Assembly: GCA_035048485.1 (NCBI GenBank)
Contig: CM068593.1
Coordinates: forward strand, 888,501 to 952,500
DNA: 64,000 nt
Origin: Pteria penguin
Lineage: Eukaryota > Mollusca > Bivalvia > Pterioida > Pteriidae
Reading direction: 5' to 3'
Shown: one piece after another, positions 1-10,300 of the stretch
Numbering within the stretch: position 1 is the stretch's first letter
Layout of the letters: every line of letters starts with the position of its first letter
Translations under genes and position numbers: made by a program
Notes under the pieces: model-generated
What the model was told of the DNA's origin: nothing
Databases searched by the model: none
What the model saw: the letters and a program-made list of their open reading frames with translations, nothing else

Positions 1-119
1 CATGGAAGGAGAACTACATCTGTGTCATGGTGGTAAGAATTGTACTACGGGTAATCAAAGAACAGAGTTTCATACGGTGTAATTTAAACCTGTGTCATAA
101 TTTCACCTCATATGACACA

Positions 120-305
120 GTGAGGCACGAATCCAGAGATTTTGTCAAGAGGGGGTCCATCCCAAAGAATTTCCGAGAGGGGGTCCACCTACTAAGTATG
201 TTTTTGTGTTCACTTATTTCACATTGAAAAATAACAAGAAAAGTCATTTTCGCTGAATCTCAGCGTGGGTCCAGTCCCCCTGTCCACTCCTCTGGATCCA
301 TGCAT
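120..305. mobile_element. Non-autonomous hAT-like element copy
   Basis: This stretch resembles 53983-54180: both have an ATCCAGA-ATTTTGT-AGAGGGGG start, a middle with a repeated GGGGT motif, and a right end with a TGGATCC-TGCAT motif. The paired GGATCCA ends in opposite orientation suggest short terminal inverted repeats of the hAT kind. No clear 8-base target duplication was found, so the class is an inference. Confidence 0.4.
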
Positions 306-397
306 TATACTCATATACTGAGATTTATCGACCATCAGTAAGAGTTCATATCAGCACGACCTTTCAGTGACCTAATAATAATGCAACCAACAAACAC

Positions 398-432
398 ATT
401 TTTTTTTTTGGGGGGGGGGGGTGGGGGGTGGA
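398..432. repeat. Poly-T/poly-G simple sequence
   Basis: A run of T followed by a run of G, then GTGGGGGGTGG. Low-complexity sequence with no coding content. Confidence 0.8.
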
Positions 433-544
433 TATATAGTCACCCTGTCCGATTAAGAAGTTTTACAAAAGCTCTATGTTGATACAGTTCTTCCTATACA
501 GCAGTATTAATTAGAGTTGGGTATCATGACTCAAAAAGTGTAAA

Positions 545-845
545 TGATTTAACATCATGATATATATCGCCATATCATGATATATATTGTCATATCATAA
601 TACATTGTCAGATCGTAATGTATTGTCACACATCATGATATATATCATCATATTATGATATATATCGTCATATCATGATACATTGTCAGATCGTGATATA
701 TTGTCACACATCATGATACATCGTCACATCATGATATATATCGTCATATCATGATACATTGTCATATCGTGATGTATTGTCACACACCATGATACATCAT
801 CACATCATGATATATATCGCCACATCATGATGTAGTAGTAATTGG
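545..845. repeat. AT-rich tandem repeat (ATCATGATATAT units)
   Basis: Degenerate repeats of a unit like TCATATCATGATATATATCG, alternating with TCGTGATATATTGTCACACA. The CATGATATATATCATG cores are palindromic, so the array can fold into many small hairpins. No open frame of note. Confidence 0.8.
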
Positions 846-914
846 GTTGAGCAACGTATCATGATATAATTATTTTAATCTATCCATAAAGTGTATAGAT
901 TTTACTTAAGATGA

Positions 915-1110
915 CAGTGTTGGTTTTTTTCTTCAAATCAGGTCTGTTATAAGGACCCTGCCCAATGGGAATATCATTGATTTTTCCCAAAATTTGTCTA
1001 AAGTTTTCCCAAACATTGTTTTCTTAGCATTATGGGACAAAAAGGGGCAAAAAATTCCCAAATGAAAAGGTACAGGCACCTTTGAAAAAAAAAGAAAAAA
1101 AAACCCACCC
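915..1110 (+). mobile_element. Interspersed repeat, copy 1 of 3
   Basis: Begins with a poly-T tract then CTTCAAATCAGG-CTGTTATAAGGACCCT and ends AAATGAAAAGGT-CAGGCA-CTTTGAAAAAAAA. Other copies are at 3566-3745 (same strand) and 9745-9880 (opposite strand). Flanks of CAGTG type hint at a hAT-like non-autonomous element, but the class is not certain. Confidence 0.55.
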
Positions 1111-1499
1111 CCGAAACACTGGTGAAAATAATGATAATAATATAAACATAATATACCTATCCACTCTCGTCGAATGTCGAGACCTTTGAAAAGTTGAAAA
1201 ATTAAAAAACAAAAAACAATGGTTGATTTCTGTTGTAAAAATTAATCTCTATATTTCTTCAAACCAGTCTCGTTAAAATTCAGTCTTTCATCCTCCATTG
1301 TAAGTCAGTATGGAAGATCTCAACCCTCCCGATAAAAGGTCATCTCAGATTGACCTTTCTAAATGGTGAACTTCATTTTTTCTACATTGTTGTCGAGAGG
1401 AGTTCATTATCGAATGCTCAAATGCGTCTTAGCCAATAGTAGGAGTTCGAAAGATAGAATTTTCGATGAGATTGTTCTTACTGTTAAAGCTAATAGAAA

Positions 1500-1772
1500 C
1501 TGGCATGGTCTAGTGGTATTGGGATCACCTCCTGATCGGGAGGCCGGGGTTCGAGTCCCGCTCTGGTCATGCCGGTGTCATGTCTTTCGGATGAGACAGT
1601 AAAACCCAAGGCCCCGTGTCGTGGTATGCATGGCACGTTAAAGATCCCTCACTGCTTCGGATTGGTCCATTGCAAAGGTCAAATTTGTATGCCCCGCATC
1701 AGACAGATGCCGTCACCATATAGTGAAATATTTGTGGTGTGACGTTAAACAAAAATCAATCAATCAATCAAC
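1500..1772 (+). mobile_element. tRNA-derived SINE, full length with target-site duplication
   Basis: The head is tRNA-like: box A TGGTCTAGTGGTATTGGGA, box B GGTTCGAGTCCCGC, and acceptor-stem halves GGCATG and CATGCC that still pair. The body contains GGCACGTTAAAGATCCCTC, a central motif found in several invertebrate SINE families, and the 3' tail is AATC repeats. The sequence TTAAAGCTAATA occurs at 1484-1495 and again at 1773-1784, a direct target-site duplication that fixes both ends. The anticodon arm is irregular, so this is not a working tRNA gene. Confidence 0.85.
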
Positions 1773-2261
1773 TTAAAGCTAATAAAAGATGGAGAAATCA
1801 TTGTCATCACACATGATCAGTAACATTATCAGGAATCGCTATGTGGTAGTGAAGCATTGTGATGAAGTTTATACAGCCATGGATGTGACTCTTTACATAT
1901 ACATAAACCTCTTCCTTGTGTATGTATTTGGGTATTGTCACCGTTATTATTATGACGGTACAGAGTGCAGAAAAAACTTCAAAGTGCTTCAAAAATTATG
2001 ACAAGTGCTTGTAAAATGTTTAAAAGCTCTGTAAATAGTGATGAAAAGTTTGAAAAAAAAAGAATCCATTATGAATAGTATACTTTGATAAAGAGTGTGG
2101 AAAGTCTTTTAAGGGGCTGGAAGAATTGTATTATAACGACACAGTAAATCTACCAGGAAGTGATACACTCATTCACCAATGGAAAATCCCCAAAAAGGTC
2201 TTCCTAAAAAAGGAAATATTGAGTACATGTCTTGTGATTTATGTAAGTAATGTAGACTTTA

Positions 2262-2855
2262 AGTCGTGTACTTTCAGCTGCATGACCTATCTACTATGCT
2301 GTAAGTCATGTATTATCAGCTGTATGACCTATCTACTATGCTGTAAGTCATATCCTATCAGCTGTATGACCTATCTACTATGCTCTAAGTCATATACTGT
2401 CAGCTGTATGACCTATCTACTATGCTGTAAGTCATATACTATCAGCTGTATGACCTATCTACTACGCTGTAAGTCATATCCTATCAGCTGTATGACCTAT
2501 CTACTGCGCTGTAAGTCATAAACTGTCAGCTGTATGACCTATCTACTTTGCTGTAAGTTATATACTGTCAGCTGTATGACCTAGCCACTATGCTGTAAGT
2601 CATATACTGTCAGCTGTATGACCTAGCTACTACGCTGTAAGTCACATACTATCAGCTGTATGACCTATCTACTACACTGTAAGTCATATACTATCAGCTG
2701 TATGACCTATCTACTGCGCTGTAAGTCATATACTATCAGCTGTATGACCTATCTACTATGCTGTAAGTCATATACTGTCAGCTGTATGACCTATCTACTA
2801 TGCTGTGTCATATACTGACAGCTGTATGACCTATCTACTACGTTGTACATTGTGC
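2262..2855. repeat. 42-bp minisatellite, about 14 copies
   Basis: Unit is like TATCAGCTGTATGACC-TATCTACTATGCT-GTAAGTCATATAC. The 42-base period is a multiple of three, which is why one plus-strand frame stays open and repeats MTYLLCCKSY; I do not treat that as a gene. A degenerate single unit and the following flank recur at about 3170-3250, so the array edge has itself been duplicated. Confidence 0.9.
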
Positions 2856-3565
2856 TGCAGTGTTAGGGCTTGAGTAAGGAGTATGTACTTTTGAAAAATG
2901 AAGTGTTTCATTCAGAAAATCCACTCGATGAGTACATTTGACCCATCCATTAGAAAACAATGAGTCCATACCTAAATTTAATGGGTCTGGATTTCAATTA
3001 ATGGATTGGAATGTGAAATCAAAGGAAATCTTTCAGTAAATGTTAACATTGATGTACTGGTGTTTTACAGAACAATTTTATGATGTTAATAGTGTTAAAC
3101 TTCCTCAAGTTTAAGTTTTGCGTAATATTTTTAAAAATAACGTTTCAACACTGCTTGAGTCTGATTGTTTATCAGCTGTATGACCTACTTACCACCTTGT
3201 ACATTGCGTGGCAGTATAAGGGTTGGCTTAAGGAGTTTGTATTTATGGAAAGTGGGTAGATTTTTGGACAGAATCTTAGCTTTCAAAATGAAGTAGTTCT
3301 TGCATGTCAGTGTTTGGCATATAGGGCATTATAGGAATCACCCTGTTCGTCCATCTGTCCAGTTAAGAAGTTTAATTCCAGGTTGTTGAAATTAATATTG
3401 ACAAATAAAGTAATTTCGATTGTAGGTGGTGTACTGGAATCAGGTTGTCTGTCTGTAAACATGCAAGCTTTCTGCATTTATCCAAAACACATATGGAAAA
3501 TCTGAAATCTGGCGTAGTTTGCAGGAGTTATGGGTCTTTGCATTCAAATCCAGTTTGCAGAGCAA

Positions 3566-3745
3566 TGTTTTTTTTCCCTTCAAATCAGGCCTGTTATAAG
3601 GACCCTAACAAAGGAAATTTCATTGAATTTTTCTAACTAAAATATGTCTAAATTTTTTGCAGACATCAATCTTTTAGCGTATGCATTGCAAATTGGATGA
3701 AAAATTCTTAAATGAAAAGGTGCAGGCATCCTTGAAAAAAAGAAA
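3566..3745 (+). mobile_element. Interspersed repeat, copy 2 of 3
   Basis: Matches 915-1110: poly-T, CCTTCAAATCAGGCCTG, TTATAAGGACCCTAACA, then AAATGAAAAGGTGCAGGCA and an A-rich end. Differences are scattered substitutions, as expected for an old copy. Confidence 0.55.
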
Positions 3746-3835
3746 ACAAAAACACAGTTGGAGTTATGGTTCAATGCTTTTATATCCTGTTTGCAGGGTA
3801 TTAGTCCTCTTTTCGGATAGTTCTGGTCGTCATTC

Positions 3836-3996
3836 ACCTATCCAATTTTTAGCATAGAGAGCCATGTTTAGCACATTTTTGACTGTTATGCTTATGACAT
3901 CATAATGAAATGTCCGACTTGTCCAAACTTGCTTGACGTCATCAAAGTCGTATTTTGCACTAAAGTGCTCGACATTCGACAAGAGGGGATAGTTGT
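3836..3996. mobile_element. Diverged MITE copy (relative of 55290-55462)
   Basis: Shares with the element at 55290-55462 the blocks TAGCATAGA-AGC-ATGTTTAGC, GACTGTTATGCTTATGAC, CGACTTGTCCAA-CTTGC and TTTTGCACTAAAGTGCT, but its terminal inverted repeats are eroded. Confidence 0.5.
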
Positions 3997-4004
3997 AATT
4001 ACTA

Positions 4005-4078
4005 TCACCATATGCATGATATATCCATGGCGTGACGTAAAACAATAATTATAATCATCCAATCAATCAATCAATTCC
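4005..4078 (+). mobile_element. 5'-truncated SINE tail
   Basis: GGCGTGACGTAAAACAAT followed by CCAATCAATCAATCAAT resembles the 3' end of the SINE at 1500-1772 (GTGACGTTAAACAAAAATC then AATC repeats). The tRNA head is absent. Confidence 0.5.
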
Positions 4079-4284
4079 TCAGTGCTTTGGACGGAACCAT
4101 GGTATAAAGGTCTAAATTTCTGTGTACTGCATCAGCTGGATACTTAAGTGTGACAGATAACAAAGAAAAAAGAGGAGTTACTGGCTCAGTTATGTGGCAG
4201 AAGTCACCATGGAGCTATACAAGAGTCATGCAAAAAATATTACCACTTTTATATTTATCAGATTGTTCTCTACTTCTCTTGTAG

Positions 4285-4359
4285 TTTGCCGTGCTGCTGA
4301 TCATTATTTTCATCTTAGAAATCGCCGGTGGAATTGCTGGATATGTTTTACATGGCAAG
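4285..4359 (+). CDS. CD63: Tetraspanin exon: third membrane span
   Basis: 75 bases after a TTCTCTTGTAG acceptor and before a GTACGG donor. Encodes 25 residues ending GGIAGYVLHGK, the typical end of span 3 leading into the large loop. Confidence 0.9.
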
Positions 4360-7300
4360 GTACGGTATCTCTTTTTCAAATTTTTCAAATTTCACAGATT
4401 ACACTAAATGCACCAATTTATTTTGACATTTTGCATGGATCCCATGGCCTTGGACAAATTCTGATTTAGAGGTGTAGGCAATTGTTGTCACTGTTCATGT
4501 TCAGCAGATTAATCTATGCCCAGAATGTAGATAACACAAGAGGAATTTCATATTTACGAGACTAGGGATTGAATGTCCAACCACCAATTGTTTGCCAGAA
4601 TTTTTATTATAACGTTAACTTAAGGGACAAAACATCGTAGGTCAGGCATTTGATGAGATGCAGGTTAAACTTAAAGAAGTAAGAGATGCTAGAAGTTTAC
4701 TATTGTAAGGTCAAGGTTTTTCTACGTTTTTGTAGAGATCTGGGAATATCGTTTTGTCCATACAAACTAGCATAGTCTGGTTCTTTTAGTCGATATTTCT
4801 GTTTTGTGTTGCTTTGCAGAGATTCCTGTTTGTCTACTACATGGCATCTGAGCATTGTTCTTTAACATGGCATCTAAATGTTGTTCTTTAACAGGTAGTG
4901 ATTTAACAATATACTGTGATGCGATATATCGTGATACAGAGGCCATGATACAGTACACGATACAGGAAGAAGTTAAAATGATACGTCAATCCCTTTCGTG
5001 GTCTGCCTGTTTATATTGTTTTTGTCCTGTATGTTTGTCTGCCTCTTTGTTTGTCTGTCTGTTTTTGTCTGTTGTCAACTGTAACCTTGGCTAAAACTTT
5101 AGAACCGTGAGGGATAGAGACTTCATATTTCACATGCCTACTCAACTAACAAAGCCCTTTCAAATGACACCAAGGTCGATGTCCTTTTGACCTTGACAAT
5201 GACCTTCATGCTCAAAATAAGTTTTGGACTTGTTGCCACCGGGGTCATTAGTGTTTCACAAACACAGCTTGTTCTTTTTAGGACTGTATAAACCAATCGT
5301 TGTCTTTCTAACTTGTGTTTTTTTTCTGTGTTGTCAGGTGGAGGATCAGCTGAAGAAAGTCTTGGTAGATTCAGAGACTTCCTTTGATCCTAAACAGAAA
5401 GAAAGCTTCTGGAATGATGTCCAGCCAACGGTGAGTCTTCTTTCATCAATTGTTCCCATGGCAACATTGTTTGGAAGTAGGTCATTTGATTCATTTCCTA
5501 TAGCAAGATAGAAGACCCCTCAAGTAGCCAGGGTGTATGGAAGTAGGTCAATGATTTTTTGTACTTTTGTCGTTAGAAATATATTGCAGACCTGTGACAA
5601 AATTTTAACTTTATTTATTTTACAACGATTAAGAAACAAGTTAACAACTTAAATAAATCTTGCTGGTTGGCATGGATCTTGGTGTAAGGGTGTCGTTTGT
5701 GTGGGAGGAAACCAGAGTACCGGGATAAAATCCACAAAGCCGGATTGGTGACAACCTCACCATCTCACGTACCACACCGAGAATCGAACCCGGGTCGCAT
5801 TGGTGAGAAGCAAGCGCGCTACCAACTGCGCTACCTGGCTGCCTTTGACAGAGTGAGGTTGCTTGGAGGTAGGTCAGTTATTTCACATATTGAGGTAGTT
5901 ATGTATATATCATAGACTTCTTGCATTATGAGGATGTTTGGAGGTATATATTTAGATTATTACATACATACATATATAAATATATCGTAGACCTCTCACA
6001 TAGTGAGGTACTTAGAGGTAAGTCATTTTGCAGTTATCATATCTGTATATCATAGACCTCTCACATAGTGAGGTACTTGGAGGTAAGTCATTTTGTAGTT
6101 ACTATATCTGTATATATCGTAGACCTCTCACATAGTGAGGTACTTGGAGGTAAGTCATTTTGTAGTTATTATATCTGTATATCCTAGACCTCTCACATAG
6201 TGAGGTACTTGGAGGTAAGTCATTTTGTAGTTATCATATCTGTATATCCTAGACCTCTCACATAGTGAGGTACTTGGAGGTAAGTCATTTTGTAGTTATT
6301 ATATCTGTATATCGTAGACCTCTCACATAGTGAGGTACTTGGAGGTAAGTCATTTTGCAGTTATCATATCTATATATCATAGACCTCTCACATAGTGAGG
6401 TACTTAGAGGTAAGTCATTTTGTAGTTATTATATCTGTATATCGTAGACCTCTCACATAGAGAAGTACTTGGAGGTTAGTCATTTTGTAGTTATTATATC
6501 TGTATATATCGTAGACCTCTCACATAGTGAGGTACTTGGAGGTAAGTCATTTTGTAGTTATCACTAATAAATTGTATGTAATATGCTTCATTGCTTGAAC
6601 ATATTGAGGGTACAGTTTTGTGCAGTAACATTCTGGTACAGGTTCTTTAGATTCTTGCTGTATTTTGTGATATCTGTCAGAAAAAAATTTGTCATTGTAA
6701 AAAACTGTCTTTCTGCCTTGTGAATTTGTTGTCATCAACTGCCTAAAGGACTTTTGTTCTGAGCATGTTTTAAACATGTTTAATAAAAACTACTTTTTCA
6801 TGTGTCATTACATTCTAAAGATCTTGACAGACAGGGCAATGAAAAGAGACTGTGGAAATCAAAGCTAGGAAATTTTGGCATAGAGCCATAGAGCATGCTA
6901 TCTACAAGGAGTATCATACAGGGTCAGGGCCCATAAACTGAGAAAATACTTCAGACATATTTTCAAATTTGTCCATTTTACAGTTAATGAATAAGTGGTA
7001 TTTTCATTTTATGAGGTTTTATTTTTTCATAGATATAATTAAGCCATTATGTATAACAATTTATTTGAAGGTTTGACAATGGAATACCAGTTGAATTAAA
7101 ACCATATATTTGTTCCGCTTCTCTATTTGTCCCATTGCGGATAAAGATTTGGCGATCATTGATTGACTATAGTAAATAATGGTTTTGGTGACTGAAACAT
7201 CATTTGAGTTAACAAGAACATGACCCCTTACGAGGTTTCACCAGGTCTTTATCCGCAATGGGACAAATAGAGAAGCGGAGTAAAGATATGGTTTTAATCA

Positions 7301-10300
7301 GATTGGTATAATATCTAATAAAATAATATACTTAAGTGTTTTCTCAGCATATGGACCCAGATCCAGATTGATTTCTTATAAGCAATAATGGTTGTTGTTT
7401 TGTTGTTGTTGTATTGTTGTATCATAAATCCTCATGATGAGTCTTTCTTTTCAGTTTGAATGTTGTGGAGTCAACAATTACACTGATTGGGCAACAAATA
7501 ATGCTCATTATGGAACCCCCAACAATACACTAGTGGTGCCTGCAAGCTGCTGTAAAAAAGGGAAAACTTCTTGTAATGGAACGGCAGCTGATGTATCAAG
7601 CGATTCTATTTACAAACTCGTGAGTAATTTTGCTGTATTAATATTGGGGGGAAAGGCGTGAAGTGCATGATTCTGGTATTGGGGAGGCATAAGGGAGAGG
7701 CTCTGGTATTTGGGAAGGGGTGAGGGACAAGCTTCTGGTGTTAGGGAAGGGATGAGGGACATGCTTCTAATGTTGAGGAAGGGACAGACTTCTGGTAAAG
7801 GGAAAGGGGTGAGGGAAATGCCTCTGGTGTCAAGGAATGGGTGAGAGACAGGCTTTTGATATTAGGGAAGGGGCGGGAGACAGGCCTCTACTGTTAGAGA
7901 AGGGATGAGGGACAGACTTCTAGTATTGAGGAAGGCATGAAAGAGTGAGGGACTGGCTTCTGATACTGGGAAAGGGTTGAAGGACAGGGGTCTGGTATTG
8001 GGGAATGGGGGAGGGACAGGCTTCTGGTAATTGGGAATGGGCAAGGGACAGGCCCCTGGTGTTGGGGAAGGGTGAGGGACAGGTCTGTGGTATTGGGGAA
8101 CAGATCAGGGAAAGGCTTCTGGTATTGGAAAAGGGGTGAAGAACAGGCCTTTGGTATTAGGATAGGGCTGAAGGACAGACTTCTGGTGTTAGGGAAAGGG
8201 TGAGGGACAGGCCTCTGGTGTTAAGGAAGGGATGAGGGACAGACTTCTGGTATTAGGGAAGGAGTGATGGACAGGCCCCTGGTGTTAGGGAAGGGGTGAG
8301 GGACAGACTTCTGGTATTAAGGAATGGGTTAGGGACAGGCCTTTGGTGTTAGGGAAGGGATGAGGGACAGACTTCTGGTATTAGGGAATGTGTTAGGGAC
8401 AGGCCTCTGGTATTAAGGAAGGGATGAGGGACAGACTTCTGGTATTAGGGAAGGAGTGATGGACAGGCCCTTGGTGTTAGGGAAGGGGTGAGGGGCAGAC
8501 TTCTGGTATTAGGGAAGGGGTGAGAGACAGGCCTCTGGTGTTAGGGAAGGGGTGAGGGACAAAGACTCTGGTATTAGAGTTACAGTTAGAATTATTGTAA
8601 GCAAAACTTGGATTATTGGAGTGAAGGATTTGTCTCCCAAATCATGTTGTAGATAAACCATGAAAAAAGTTTTAAAATTATGTATCGCTGATTCTTTTTT
8701 TGTTTATATTGTAATAGGCCTTTTCACATTAATTTTGGGACTGATGTTCTGAATGGCACACCGTAGAATTTTCAGTAAAATTTTGATTGTGACTTGGGTC
8801 GTTTTTCAGGTATAGTGATGATTTTGCAACTCTGAATATCGGTCCCGCAGTCAATGCATATTTGTCCCGTGTTTATTGGAAATCAGTTACGTATGCGTGC
8901 CTGTATGTTTGCTATGATTATTTTACTTTTTGTTCGTGTATTTTCATTAAATAGAGTTATTTTCCATTATGGATGGTATCTGATGTGAAGCAATGACTTT
9001 GTCATAACTTTACTATGGAAGTGCTATTTATAGGCCATCATTTCCCAGAGATTTAGATTGGTTTCCATAGAATTTGATGACAAAACAATTTATGTCAGAA
9101 ACTGTCCCAGATGGGAAGTAATTTTTTGCAGCAGAAGGATCATATACATAATATACATGTCGCTGTTTAATGGTCAAATCACAGGAAGGGCAAACTTCTT
9201 GTTTTGTAGTAAGTTATCATTTGAACTTAACAGATAAACAGTCATCATTTTTAACCAATTGCCGTCACTTTTGAACACGAATGTGGAAGTTACATGTAAA
9301 TATCATTCAAGGATGAATTAATCATGCGTGACTATTTTTGCAGGGATGTGTCGGTCAATTCGGACAGTTCGTCAAAGATAACATTGTCATAGTAGGAGGT
9401 GTAGGTCTCGGATTTGCCTTTGTACAGGTAAGATTATAGTGCTGGTGTCGCTCTTTTTCCATACCAATCTCTGATGTGATCAGAAGTACTTCTTTGGAAA
9501 TTATCGTTCTAATGAGTTATCTTCCCTGGGTATCTTGCCGTTTTATGTAAATTGGTGTTGTACCGACCATAAAATTTAGGAAAATAAAGAGAGAAAATTA
9601 TCACTTCAATGGTAATTGGTTGGAGACACAATGGTGCCTACTTAAATGGGAAATAACTCTGTATTACACAAGTTATCACAAGTTGTGTCAGTGTTAAGAC
9701 AGCAGTAAAGTAGACCGGAAACTTTAATGATGGTGCTGACCACTTTTACAGGAGAGAGAGACATAATGCCGAAAGATCAATGTTTGGGAAAAATTCGGAC
9801 AAATTTTGGGAAAAATTAATGAAATTTCCATTGGGAAAGGTCCTTATAACGGACCTGATTTGAAGAAAAAAAAAGCACTGCTACTGTATGTGTACTTACT
9901 GTTGCTGCATTCATATTTTAGGATGATTCATATTTTAGAGGTAACAGTGCAGCTCCAAGTACGCTAATTTATGACTAAGCTATCATATACATTAAAATTG
10001 AACGAAGATAAAGCGTGACAGAATCTCCTCAAGAATAACAAGAATGGGCTTAATTATGATTTTGCTAATAATTCGTTAACACTTTTTTGGACCATTTTGC
10101 GCTAAATATGTTTGCACTGCAATATGTACCAAGTACGGTTACCAAGTAAAATGTACTAAGCCAAACTTGATAGTCTCCCTTTTGTAGATATTGATGTAAT
10201 GCATGCCAGATTTAATGTGCTATTAGAATGTGGGGGTGGGGAGGGATTTTGCATTTTTATAAGATCCTTTAGTGAATTATTATAAAGTTCAGAAAAACTT

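Noticed and set aside
1500..1575. Functional tRNA gene
   Set aside because: Acceptor stem pairs but the anticodon arm is irregular, and it is fused to a SINE body with tail and target-site duplication.
2126..2521. 131-codon plus-strand frame repeating MTYLLCCKSY
   Set aside because: Artefact of the 42-bp minisatellite period.
5985..6560. CRISPR array
   Set aside because: Repeats are directly tandem without unique spacers, and the window is eukaryotic.
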